Of a stretch of 64,000 nt of DNA, positions 27,719 to 36,143 are shown piece after piece (the stretch's first letter is position 1; each line of letters opens with the position of its first letter). Origin of the DNA: CAVOXO01 sp963700425 (GTDB taxonomy: Bacteria; Actinomycetota; Acidimicrobiia; Acidimicrobiales; Microtrichaceae); assembly GCA_963700425.1 (NCBI GenBank), contig CAVOXO010000003.1:310001-374000 (forward strand), given 5' to 3'. The notes beneath the pieces were generated by a model that saw only the letters and a list, made by a program, of their open reading frames with translations, was not told the DNA's origin and did no database searches. Both the position numbers and the translations under genes were made by a program.

Positions 27719-28153
27719 TCAGGAACCGGCCGGCGCCTTCTTGGCGGCGGTCTTCTTGGCGGCGGTCTTCTTGGCGGCGGTCTTCTTGGCGGGAGCCTTC
27801 TTCGCCGGAGCCTTCTTGGCGGCGGTCTTCTTGGCGGGCGCCTTCTTGGCGGCGGTCTTCTTGGCGGGCGCCTTCTTGGCGGCGGTCTTCTTGGCGGGCG
27901 CCTTCTTCGCCGGGGCCTTCGTGGCCGGCGTCGAGGATCCCATCATGTCCTCGATCGTTCCCTCGACATGATCGAGAATCCGTCGGGCCTCCTTCTCGGC
28001 GAGCTCCATGATGCGACGAGCCTCCTTCTCGGCGGTCGACAGGAGCTTCCGAGCAGAACTGATCTCGCGTTCGAGCAGCTCGCGGATGTCGTCCTGGACG
28101 CGCTTTGCCGTGTCCGGCAGTCCTGACAGGAAGTTGTCATCGTTGTTCGGCAT
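27719..28153 (-). CDS. basic Lys/Ala/Pro-repeat protein with N-terminal coiled coil (histone H1/HBHA-like)
   Basis: A 144-residue protein. Residues 13-72 are an amphipathic helix with an 11-residue repeat (AEKEARRIMEL then AEKEARRILDH). From residue 78 to 140 the chain is built of KAPAKK and KTAAKK units, a tail like those of histone H1-like proteins, mycobacterial HupB and the heparin-binding haemagglutinin HBHA. Such tails bind DNA or polyanions. The coiled coil is shorter than in HBHA, and there is no HU domain. ATG 28153 is preceded by GGAGAG. It is divergent from the AlkB-linked TetR gene. Confidence 0.75.
   Translation of the reverse strand: MPNNDDNFLSGLPDTAKRVQDDIRELLEREISSARKLLSTAEKEARRIMELAEKEARRILDHVEGTIEDMMGSSTPATKAPAKKAPAKKTAAKKAPAKKTAAKKAPAKKTAAKKAPAKKAPAKKTAAKKTAAKKTAAKKAPAGS
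27736..27921. repeat. tandem GC-rich coding repeat (Lys/Ala/Pro tail)
   Basis: Near-identical 15-nt units such as TTCTTGGCGGCGGTC and TTCTTGGCGGGCGCC repeat about a dozen times. They encode the AKK(T/A)A and AKKAP units of the gene above and are likely to vary in copy number by slippage. Confidence 0.8.
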
Positions 28154-28242
28154 TCCGGCTCTCCAGTGTTGGGGGTCGGCCAATCCTACGGCGACTCGTC
28201 GGCGGGGGCCACAGGCAACCCCACTTCGGGGGATTGACGACA

Positions 28243-28265
28243 TTACAAGATCTGATAACCTGTAA
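28243..28265. promoter_or_regulatory. candidate TetR operator before the alkB-linked regulator
   Basis: TTACA (28243) and TGTAA (28261) bound an imperfect 23-bp palindrome (inner G..C pairs also match). It covers a GATAAC -10-like hexamer and ends 2 nt before ATG 28268. TTGACG at 28234-28239 is a possible -35 though the spacing (14 nt) is short. Confidence 0.45.
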
Positions 28266-28267
28266 AC

Positions 28268-28843
28268 ATGCCATCGCCGGATGACACCGTGGACGAACTC
28301 GAGGAGCGCATCCTCGACGCCGCGATCGACAGTGCCTCGGACATCGGCCTCCAGCGGCTCTCGGTGAGCGACGTCGCTCGCCGGGCGGGGATCTCGCGGC
28401 CCACGCTCTACAAGCGGTTCGCCACCCGCGATGACCTCGTGTCGAGGGCCGTGATGCGCGAGGCCACCGCCATCCTCGACAAGGTGCAGCTCGCCGGCGA
28501 ATCCGTCGACGATCCCGATGATGCGATTCGGGCGTCGGTCGAGTCGGCCCTCGTGGCCGTCTCGGAGCATCCGGTCCTGCGCCGGCTCGTCGACACCGAA
28601 CCGGAGGCCCTGATCCCGTTCCTGATCTTCCCGGGATCTCCGCTGCGGGGCTTCGTCGCAGTGCAGGCCGTCGGGTTGCTGGACCGCTACCTTCCCGACC
28701 TCGACGCCGAGACCCGCGACGCCATGGCCGACGTCGCCGCCCGCCTCTTCATCAGCTACGCGGTCGACCCGTCGCCCAGCTCGCCCGGCACCGTTGCCGA
28801 CGTGTTCGCCCGCATCGCCGCGGAGGCGACGGGACGTGGCTGA
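28268..28843 (+). CDS. TetR-family regulator adjacent to alkane monooxygenase
   Basis: A 191-residue TetR regulator: DAAIDSASDIGLQRLSVSDV and VARRAGISRPTLYKRFATRD form the DNA-binding domain and a helical C-terminal domain contains HPVLRRLVDTEPEALIPFLI. It is 76 nt upstream of the alkane monooxygenase on the same strand, in the position of AlkX-type regulators of actinobacterial alkB operons, so control of alkane oxidation is likely. A palindrome sits across its own promoter. Confidence 0.87.
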   Translation: MPSPDDTVDELEERILDAAIDSASDIGLQRLSVSDVARRAGISRPTLYKRFATRDDLVSRAVMREATAILDKVQLAGESVDDPDDAIRASVESALVAVSEHPVLRRLVDTEPEALIPFLIFPGSPLRGFVAVQAVGLLDRYLPDLDAETRDAMADVAARLFISYAVDPSPSSPGTVADVFARIAAEATGRG

Positions 28844-28919
28844 GCCCGGCGTTGCCCGATTCCCTCGTTCATGACACCCGACCCGACCCGACCCTCACCC
28901 TCACGTGACAAGGAGAGAC

Positions 28920-30098
28920 ATGTTCCCCTCCCATGAGCTGACCCTCGATGACGGAAGTACGTGGTCCGACGACAAACGCCGCTGGTGGCTCATGGGCCTG
29001 GTGGTGCCGGTGCTCCCCTTCGCCGCAGCCGCGCTGGTACTGCTCACGGGGTCAGGGTTGTTCTGGTGGGCCGGTCCGATCGTCATCTTCGCCGTGGTCC
29101 CGCTCGTCGACACGGTGATGGGGCTCGACCGTTCGAACCCGCCCGAGGAACTGGTCGGGGATCTCGAAGCCGATCACTGGTACCGGTGGTGCACGTATCT
29201 GTATCTGCCGCTGGAGTTCGCCGGTCTCGTCTTCGGCGCCTGGTGCGTCACCAGAGCCGGAGTGACCGGCATCGATGGCCTCGGACTCGCCTTCACCGTC
29301 GGCACCGTCACCGGTGTGGGAATCAACACCGCGCACGAGTTGGGTCACAAGCGGGAGCGGGTCGAGAGGCGACTCGCGCTGGTGGCGTTGGCCCCCAGCG
29401 GATACGGGCATTTCGCCGTCGAGCACAACCGCGGTCACCACCTTCGGGTCTCCACTCCCGAGGACCCTGCGAGCTCCCGACTCGGTGAGTCCTTCTGGGC
29501 GTTCCTGCCGCGAACGGTGATCGGCAGCCTGCGGTCGGCCTGGCATCTCGAATCGACCCGGCTCTCGGCCCAGGGAAAGCGGGTGTTCTCCCGCGACAAC
29601 GACGTTCTGGTCGGATGGTCGATGACCCTCGTCCTGTTCGCGGGTCTGAGCGCGGTGTTCGGGCCGTCGGTGCTGGTGTTCCTCGTGCTCCAGGCGGTCG
29701 TGGGATTCTGTCTGCTCGAGGTCGTCAACTACATCGAGCACTACGGTCTGGCCCGTCAGAAGACGTCGTCGGGCCGCTACGAGCGGGTCCGTCCCGAACA
29801 CAGCTGGAACTCGAACAACGTCGGCTCGAACGTGTTGCTGTACCACCTCGAACGTCACTCCGATCACCACGCTCACCCCACGCGCCGCTATCAGTGCCTG
29901 CGTGACTTCCCCGAGTCCCCTCAGCTGCCGACGGGATACGCGGGGATGATCGTGCTGGCGCTCGTGCCCCCGCTCTGGCGGCGGGTCATGGACCCGAAGG
30001 TCCTCGATCACTACGACGGCGACGTGGCGAGGGCGAACGTCTCGCGGTCGGCCGAACGCCGCTACCCCTCGGGGATCGAGGCGTCGCGGATCGGGTGA
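28920..30098 (+). CDS. alkB: alkane 1-monooxygenase (AlkB-type membrane di-iron enzyme)
   Basis: A 392-residue membrane hydroxylase that converts n-alkanes to 1-alkanols with electrons from rubredoxin. The histidine boxes are complete: HELGHK (139-144), EHNRGHH (168-174) and LERHSDHHAHPTRRYQ (310-325); the AlkB signature NYIEHYG is at 270-276, which separates it from fatty-acid desaturases. Four or more hydrophobic segments precede and separate the boxes. ATG 28920 has AAGGAGAG 5 nt upstream. No rubredoxin or rubredoxin reductase gene is in the window. The 3' end overlaps the convergent SnoaL-like gene by 37 nt. Confidence 0.93.
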   Translation: MFPSHELTLDDGSTWSDDKRRWWLMGLVVPVLPFAAAALVLLTGSGLFWWAGPIVIFAVVPLVDTVMGLDRSNPPEELVGDLEADHWYRWCTYLYLPLEFAGLVFGAWCVTRAGVTGIDGLGLAFTVGTVTGVGINTAHELGHKRERVERRLALVALAPSGYGHFAVEHNRGHHLRVSTPEDPASSRLGESFWAFLPRTVIGSLRSAWHLESTRLSAQGKRVFSRDNDVLVGWSMTLVLFAGLSAVFGPSVLVFLVLQAVVGFCLLEVVNYIEHYGLARQKTSSGRYERVRPEHSWNSNNVGSNVLLYHLERHSDHHAHPTRRYQCLRDFPESPQLPTGYAGMIVLALVPPLWRRVMDPKVLDHYDGDVARANVSRSAERRYPSGIEASRIG

Positions 30099-30556
30099 GA
30101 CGGGGGTGGGACGAATCCGGGCCCGGGTCGCCAACCCGACTCGGCGAGATCATCGAGGACGTGCACCATGTTGAGCAGGTCCTCACAGAAGCGGAATCGT
30201 CCCCCGCCGGCATAGACGAGCATCGACACCCCGCTCTGTTCGAACCGGGTGCCGTCCGGTCGGCGGCCGGGAAGACGCTGGATCCACCGGATGAACACGC
30301 GGTCGCCGGAGATCGCCACGGAATCGACGGGGAACGACCAGTCCTCGAGTCCGGTCATCGAGGTCCTGAACATCTCGATCAACCCGTCGCGTCCCTCGAC
30401 CCGCCCCCACGCCGGGTCGACGTAGACGGCGTCGTCGGTGAACACCTCGGCGAGCGACTCCCAGTGGCCGCCGCCCGCTTCGATCTCCTCGCGGATGGAG
30501 AGGTAGCGATCCACCGCATCCTGGACCTCGTCGATTCGGAAGTGTGCACCGTTCAT
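30062..30556 (-). CDS. SnoaL-like/NTF2-fold protein
   Basis: A 164-residue cone-shaped NTF2-fold protein of the SnoaL-like group. VQDAVDRYLSIREEIEAGGG, LAEVFTDDAVYVDPAWGRVE, GLIEMFRTSMTGLEDWSFPV and VFIRWIQRLPGRRPDGTRFE follow the family order. Such proteins are small isomerases, cyclases or binding proteins; the active-site Asp/His pair cannot be assigned here. ATG 30556 is chosen over 30598 because of a G-rich Shine-Dalgarno just upstream. Its role near alkB may be coincidental, since the genes converge. Confidence 0.8.
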   Translation of the reverse strand: MNGAHFRIDEVQDAVDRYLSIREEIEAGGGHWESLAEVFTDDAVYVDPAWGRVEGRDGLIEMFRTSMTGLEDWSFPVDSVAISGDRVFIRWIQRLPGRRPDGTRFEQSGVSMLVYAGGGRFRFCEDLLNMVHVLDDLAESGWRPGPGFVPPPSHPIRDASIPEG

Positions 30557-30663
30557 GTCGCGTCCCCCATCCCGGCCCCCGTCGTCGGGTGAGCACATTA
30601 CCCGTGTCGCGAGGCAACCGCGCTGACTCGGCCACTGGCCGGCCGCTGTTGCAGACTGGGCCC

Positions 30664-31890
30664 GTGCCCTCCACCACCACAGCCGATCTGGCGATCATCG
30701 GAGCGGGGCCGGCGGGATCCGCGGCGGCGATCGTCGCCTCCCGCGCCGGCCTGAACGTGGTGATGGCGGACAAGGCTCCGATCGGGCGGGACAAGAGCTG
30801 CGGAGACGGTCTGACACCGCGGGCGGTCGCCGCACTGGACGACCTGAAGGTCGACCTGGGCGATTCCCACCGCATCGACGGTCTCACGATGATGGCGAAT
30901 TCGACCGTCCGGACCATGGACTGGCCCCACGGGAACCGGTTCGGGTCCCACGGGGCCGTGTGGCCTCGGAGGCGCCTCGACGCCCACCTCGCGTCGATGG
31001 CAGCGGATGCCGGTGCCGACGTGAGGTGGGAGAGCGAAGCGCTTCCGATCCTCGAACACGGCGGGGTGACCGGTATCGACGTCGGTGGGGAGAGGATCAT
31101 GGCGCCCCTCACGATCCTCGCCGGCGGTGCGACCGGACAGGCTGCCCGGATGCTCGGCGCGGTGCGTGACCCCGATGAGCCGTTCGGGCTGGCGATCCGC
31201 GCCTACGCCACCACCCCGCGTCACGCCGAGCGATACCTCGAGGCGTGCCTGACCCTGCGCGATCATCGTGGCGTACCGGTCCCCGGTTACGGGTGGATGT
31301 TCCCGGCCGGTGACGGCACGGTGAACATCGGGGTGGGCGCTCTGTCGACGATGAAGGGGTTCAAGAAGCTCAACCTCAACACCCTCCTCGACATCTACCG
31401 AGGCGTCGTCGATGAAGCATGGGACCTGGGGCCGTTCGAGGAACGACCCCGAGCCTGGCGGCTCCCGATGAGCGTGCAGCGGCGAGCGGGTCGGGGCTGG
31501 TTGGCGGTGGGCGACGCGGCCGGACTCGTCAATCCCATGAACGGCGAAGGCATCGACTACGCGCTGGAGTCGGCCATGTTGGCCGCCGAACTGGCATTTG
31601 ACTCCCCGGCCACCGCGCCGGCCCGATACGACGCCGAGATCGGTGCCCGCTTCGATTCGTTCCTTCGCACGGGGCGGCGATTCTCCTTTCTCATCGGACA
31701 TCCCCTGGTGTTGCGATCGGGGCTGCGGCTGGCGGTCGGCACCCAGGCGGTCTCGGAATTGACCCTCGCGGTCATGGGCAATCTGATCGACTCGGATACC
31801 CCCGGGATGCCCGGTCGAACCCTTCGACTCGCCGACCGACTGCTGGGGTGGGGCGATCCACTGCTCCGGCGGACCCGCGCCCGCCCGTGA
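30664..31890 (+). CDS. geranylgeranyl-reductase-family FAD oxidoreductase
   Basis: A 408-residue flavoprotein of the geranylgeranyl reductase family (COG0644), which saturates isoprenoid chains such as those of menaquinone or lipids. DLAIIGAGPAGSAAAIVASR is the FAD-binding Rossmann motif; SCGDGLTPRAVAAL is the family-specific loop; GYGWMFPAGDGTVNIGVGAL and WLAVGDAAGLVNPMNGEGID (the second FAD motif) follow in order. GTG 30664 is the first start in frame before the Rossmann strand. The gene overlaps the ATP-grasp gene by 4 nt (GTGA). Confidence 0.88.
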   Translation: MPSTTTADLAIIGAGPAGSAAAIVASRAGLNVVMADKAPIGRDKSCGDGLTPRAVAALDDLKVDLGDSHRIDGLTMMANSTVRTMDWPHGNRFGSHGAVWPRRRLDAHLASMAADAGADVRWESEALPILEHGGVTGIDVGGERIMAPLTILAGGATGQAARMLGAVRDPDEPFGLAIRAYATTPRHAERYLEACLTLRDHRGVPVPGYGWMFPAGDGTVNIGVGALSTMKGFKKLNLNTLLDIYRGVVDEAWDLGPFEERPRAWRLPMSVQRRAGRGWLAVGDAAGLVNPMNGEGIDYALESAMLAAELAFDSPATAPARYDAEIGARFDSFLRTGRRFSFLIGHPLVLRSGLRLAVGTQAVSELTLAVMGNLIDSDTPGMPGRTLRLADRLLGWGDPLLRRTRARP

Positions 31891-32780
31891 CGACGATCGG
31901 CTACGTCACGACCGACCTCGGGCCGTTGGGCGAGGAGGATCCGGACGAGCCGCTGCTGGCGGATGCCCTTCGGCCCCACGGGATCGATCTGATGGTCGGT
32001 GGTTGGCGCGCGGACCCGGTGCAGTGGGACGCGTGCGACCTACTCGTCGTCCGGTCGCCCTGGGACTACCACCTCCGACTCGACGAGTTCCTGGCCTGGC
32101 TCGGTCGGGTCGAACGCAACGTGGTGGTCGTCAACCCTCCGTCGATCATCCGCTGGAACCTCGACAAGTCCTACCTCGGCGCGTTGGGCGGTGCCGGTGT
32201 GCCTGTGGTCCCGACCACCTACTGCGGCACGGTCGAGGAGGCTGACGCTGCCCTGGATTCGGCCGTGGGGGGTGTGGTCGTCAAGCCGTCGATCTCGGCG
32301 GGGAGCCGCGACACCGGGTGGTTTCCCGGGGCGGATGCGGGAGCTCGGACCCTCGCCCGGACGATCGTGGCGCGGGACGCCGTGGTCATGGTGCAGCCGG
32401 CGATCGCGTCGGTGGCGGCCGAGGGCGAGATCGCGGCGGTCTGCATCGGCGAGGAACCGGCTCACTGGATCTCCAAGGGCCCGATCCTCGCCGCCGGCGG
32501 CGGTCTGAGAGGAGGCCGGTACGCGGAGGTCATCGAGCGAATCGATCCCCCCGCGGGGGCGGAGGAGTGTGTGGGGTCGGTTCTCGGTGAGATCGCGAAG
32601 GTCCGTTCCGAACTCGGTGTCGACGACCCGCTCGTCTACGCACGCCTCGATCTCGTCCGACTCGACGACGGCACCCATGCCCTCCTCGAGGCGGAGCTGT
32701 TCGAACCGTCTCTCTTCCTGGATCACGCGCCGGCGTCGGCCCACCGACTCGCCGCGGTTCTCGCCGCACGCCTCGGATGA
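31887..32780 (+). CDS. ATP-grasp domain protein (RimK/glutathione-synthetase-like)
   Basis: A 297-residue ATP-grasp ligase. DLLVVRSPWDYHLRLDEFLA, VNPPSIIRWNLDKSYLGALG and VPVVPTTYCG lead into the grasp fold; VVVKPSISAGSRDTGWF is the ATP-binding strand-loop; VMVQPAIASVAAEGE and FEPSLFLDHAP (in place of the usual E-x-N-P-R) complete the Mg-binding region. This subgroup (COG0189-like) is widespread in Actinomycetota and no substrate is known for most members. Translationally coupled to the flavoprotein before it. Confidence 0.82.
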   Translation: MTTIGYVTTDLGPLGEEDPDEPLLADALRPHGIDLMVGGWRADPVQWDACDLLVVRSPWDYHLRLDEFLAWLGRVERNVVVVNPPSIIRWNLDKSYLGALGGAGVPVVPTTYCGTVEEADAALDSAVGGVVVKPSISAGSRDTGWFPGADAGARTLARTIVARDAVVMVQPAIASVAAEGEIAAVCIGEEPAHWISKGPILAAGGGLRGGRYAEVIERIDPPAGAEECVGSVLGEIAKVRSELGVDDPLVYARLDLVRLDDGTHALLEAELFEPSLFLDHAPASAHRLAAVLAARLG

Positions 32781-32787
32781 ACGGCCG

Positions 32788-33321
32788 GTGAACGCCGAGG
32801 CCGACCGGCGCACGACTCCGGGAGGCGTCGACGTCGGCGGCTGGTTGCTCAAGGCCCGACGGGATGTCTGGGATGTCGTGGGTGCCATGGCGGGACGTGA
32901 GCCGCTGACGTCGTGGCGTCTGACGCCGAGCTACCGGGTGGGGATGATCCGCGTCGGCGACCCCGTCGTCCTGTGGTTGACGGGTTCGACGCGGCAGATG
33001 CCTCCGCCGGGCGTGTGGGCGGTGGGAACGGTCACGGGCGACATCGACGAGCGGCAGGGGTCGGGTGGGGGCTGGATCGATCTCGAGGCCCGCGATCAGG
33101 TGAGACCCCGCGTTCCCGTGAACCTGTCCGTGCTCGAACAACCTCTGCTGAGGACCGAGCTGGCGGCCCACGCTGACTTCGCCGAGGCGGAGATCCTCGT
33201 GGCACCACGGGTCGGCAATCCGGGTGTGCTCCGCCGACGAGAGCTCGCTGTCATCGCCGATCTGGTGGACGGGGCGACACCGGAGGTCGATACCGTCATC
33301 GATCGCTGGGATCGTCGATGA
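32788..33321 (+). CDS. EVE/PUA-like domain protein
   Basis: A 177-residue protein. GGWLLKARRDVWDVVGAMAG, then SWRLTPSYRVGMIRVGDPVV, LWLTGSTRQMPPPGVWAVG and ILVAPRVGNPGVLRRRELAV look like the beta-barrel core of the EVE domain, a PUA-like fold that in related proteins recognises modified bases in DNA or RNA. The match is moderate and function is not known. GTG 32788, 7 nt after the ATP-grasp stop, is the only suitable start, so the three genes from 30664 form one unit. Confidence 0.55.
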   Translation: MNAEADRRTTPGGVDVGGWLLKARRDVWDVVGAMAGREPLTSWRLTPSYRVGMIRVGDPVVLWLTGSTRQMPPPGVWAVGTVTGDIDERQGSGGGWIDLEARDQVRPRVPVNLSVLEQPLLRTELAAHADFAEAEILVAPRVGNPGVLRRRELAVIADLVDGATPEVDTVIDRWDRR

Positions 33322-33350
33322 GCCGGTCCCGGCGGCGACGTCGCGGAGGC

Positions 33351-35917
33351 TCAGTCGTCGCGTAGGGCCTCCAACGGGGAGGTCGCCGATGCCCGGCGGG
33401 CGGGCCCCACCGCGGCGACGAGCCCGAGTCCGACTGCGCCCACCTCGGCCATGGCCAGCGGAATCCACGGGACCACGGTTCTGGCAGCCACCTCGGCCGG
33501 CGCCACCGCGAGCCCGATCGACGCGATTCCGACGCCCACGATGATCCCGACGAGCCCGGCGACCGCGGCCACGAGCATCGCCTCGGTCCGCACCATGGCG
33601 ACGATGTCGCGCCGATCCGCCGCCGACGGCACGGACCAGGGCCAGTTCGCGCCGCCGTTCGATGACCGCCAGGGCGATGGTCGCCGACATGCCGATCGCG
33701 CCCATGGCGACCGATCCGATCAACAGGACCGAGACGACGCGCAGCACCGTGTCGGCGACGTCGGTGTTGAGCGCGTCGAATTCCTCGGGATCGTGGACCC
33801 GCACCTTCGGGAACTCCCGGGCGACCGCGTCGAGGAAGCGTCGAGCCCGGCGCGGTGATGCCGACTCGTCGATCGACACCGCCGCCAACTCGAAGGTTCC
33901 CTCGGCCCCCACCGTGTCCACCGATCCGCGATCGACGATCACGTGGCCGTACACCGAGCTGTCCCGGTAGAGGGCGATCACGGGGAGGTCGACCGATCGT
34001 CCCGACACGCTGACCAGTTCGGCCTCGGCGCCGAGCGACAACCCGAGGCGGTTCGCGGCGGCCTCGGAGAGGGCGAGGCCGGGGCCGTCGACGGAGAGCG
34101 AGCCCTCGACGACATCGACATCGACGACCGTGGGGATCCGGGACAGGTCCGCCGTGACGACCCTGCGTTCGGTGGCCCGGTCGGATCGAACGATGCCGTC
34201 GACTGCGATCACCTCGGCCGCGGCGGTCACGGGAAGCCGACCGCCGTTCAACGCGCCGAACAGTGACGCGGAGTCGACTCTCACCAGACCTCGACGTTCT
34301 ATGAAGAAGTCGGCATCCGATGCCGTGCGGAACTGATCGGAGAGGGTGTCGCGGATCGAGGCCCCACCGGTGCCCACGACCGCGACGAGAGCCATCCCGA
34401 CGATGAGGGTCGACGCGGCGGCCGCGGTCCGGCTCGGGTGGCGCAGTGCGTTGCCGGTCGCCATTCGGGTCAGTGGCCCCGACCGTGACAACGCCCGATG
34501 GGCCACCTTGATGACCGGACCGACCGCGGCCCTCGACCAACCCGCGGCGCCGACGGTGGCCAACAGCGCGCCTGCGATTCCGAGCGCCGCCCCGCCCGAG
34601 GGGCTGTACCGACGCCACGCCGCCACGAGGACGAGCCCCACCACGACCGAGACCGTCGGCACGAGACGTCTCCATCGAGGCGGGTCGGATGCGGTGCTCC
34701 ACCCCTCGGACAGCGCGGCGAGCGGCGGCACCGTCGAGGCGCGGCGCGCCGCCCCGAGGGATCCGACGACAGTGACGACGAGGCCGACGGCGACCGCGGC
34801 GAGGATCATGGTGGTGTCGAGCAGGAACGGTATCGCCGCGTCGCTGTCGGCAACCGCTCTCGCCGCCACCGCTCCCAGCCATGCGCCCGCGACCGCACCG
34901 CCGGCGGCGCCGGCCAGCCCGAGCGACGCCGACTCGGCCACGACCGACGCGAACACCCGACGACGCGATGCTCCGATCAGGCGGAGGAGACCGAGCTCTC
35001 GGGTGCGCTGGGCGACGATGACCATCCACACGTTCGCGATCACCACGGTCGCGACGGCGGCGCTGACCATCGCGAAGCCGAGCGTCGCCTGCCGAACCGA
35101 GTCGTCGATGCGCGAGACGGTGTGCTGGGTGGCCCCGACCGACGTGGTGAGTTCGGTCACAACCAGCCCGGCGGGCATCGTCTGGCGAAGGGCCGCGACC
35201 AGGTCGGCCGTCGATCGGCTCCCGTCCGGCACGACAGTGATGCGGTCGAACGAACCGTTCGCGGCGAGCACCGTCTCGATGACATCGGGGTCGAAGATGG
35301 CGTGGGCATCGGCGAGGGACGCGGCCACGTCGAGCCCTCCGGGTGACGGTGCCGACTCCGCCGACGACACCCGCCGGGCCACACCGACCACCCTCACGTC
35401 GATGGTCCCGATCGGGACCTGCAGTTCCGGGCGGTCACCCAGAGCGGTTTCACCGGCCGACAGGCCCCCTGCATCGACGGCGATCTCGTCGAAGCCGATC
35501 GGAGCCGCGTCCCTCGACGAGCTCCCAGCCGTCACTGAACGCCGAACTGAACACGAGTCCGCGCAGCTGGACCGGCCGATCCGGCTGATCCTCCGCGGAG
35601 AGCCGGAACGACACCGGCTGATCGAACGTGCCCGATGCCGTCGCCACTCCCCGCACCGATCCGGCGACGTCGACCAGCTCCGCCCCCACCGCGGTCGGCG
35701 TGGTGGCGCCACCGAGATCCGAGGCGATCGTGATGGTGCCGGCCACCGCACCCAGCTCCGGGTCGGAGGTGCCGGCGGTCCCGAGAGCGGTCGCCACGTG
35801 GTGGGAGAAGGCCACCGACCCGACGACGAACGTCGTGGCCATGACCACCACGATCGCCAGGAGCACACCCCGGCCCAGGTGGCCGGCGACGCTGCGCCGG
35901 ATGAGGGGCGGTCCCAT
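33351..35917 (-). CDS. FtsX/MacB-type ABC transporter permease (two frame changes)
   Basis: About 855 residues with two FtsX domains. ATG 35917 (GGGAG upstream) begins MGPPLIRRSVAGHLGRGVLL and the first helix VVVMATTFVVGSVAFSHHV; an extracytoplasmic domain follows, the frame changing near 35510. The first FtsX core is ATLGFAMVSAAVATVVIANV with QRTRELGLLRLIGASRRRVF; the second is GSVAMGAIGMSATIALAVIE followed by RRRELALVRAVG, where a change near 33640 leads into VGIIVGVGIASIGLAVAP and the end RRASATSPLEALRDD. No ATPase partner lies nearby. Substrates of such transporters include lipoproteins and peptides. Shifts are read as sequencing errors. Confidence 0.82.
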
Positions 35918-35964
35918 CGGATGAGACTCCCACGGCCAGCGCCTCACCGGGCGTCGGCAGGCGC

Positions 35965-35970
35965 TACCGT
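35965..35970 (+). promoter_or_regulatory. -10 element (TACCGT), leaderless promoter
   Basis: TACCGT lies 8 nt before ATG 35979, in the 61-nt gap shared with the divergent FtsX-type permease gene. Confidence 0.35.
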
Positions 35971-35978
35971 TCGGATCG

Positions 35979-36143
35979 ATGGGACAGCTGGTCAACCGCA
36001 ACGACGACGACGATCAGGCCGACGAGGTCTCCGACGGCTCGCGGGTCTGGATGGAGACCTGCCCCCGCTGCGGGGCGCCGATCACCCTGGTCGGTCCACG
36101 GCCGACCGAGGTCCCGCTCTGCTCGACCTGTTCAGCCGGCTGA
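35979..36143 (+). CDS. small zinc-ribbon protein, 54 residues
   Basis: A short frame with start, stop and a clear motif: an acidic N-terminus (NRNDDDDQADEVSDGSRVWM) then ETCPRCGAPITLV and, after a Pro-rich loop, VPLCSTCSAG. The CPRCG and CSTC knuckles are 20 residues apart and would bind one zinc ion, a ribbon used for nucleic-acid or protein binding. It overlaps the convergent msrB stop by 12 nt. Function unknown. Confidence 0.6.
   Translation: MGQLVNRNDDDDQADEVSDGSRVWMETCPRCGAPITLVGPRPTEVPLCSTCSAG

Noticed and set aside
27736..27921. Regular short repeats that could suggest a CRISPR or satellite array
   Set aside because: The units are contiguous 15-nt in-frame codons for Lys/Ala/Pro without unique spacers.
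32530..35868. A very long minus-strand open frame (over 1,100 codons) running through the FtsX-type gene and on under the EVE and ATP-grasp genes
   Set aside because: Only the middle part is the permease; beyond about 33640 the translation is Arg/Gly/Asp-rich antisense of genes on the plus strand, while the real C-terminus continues in another frame.
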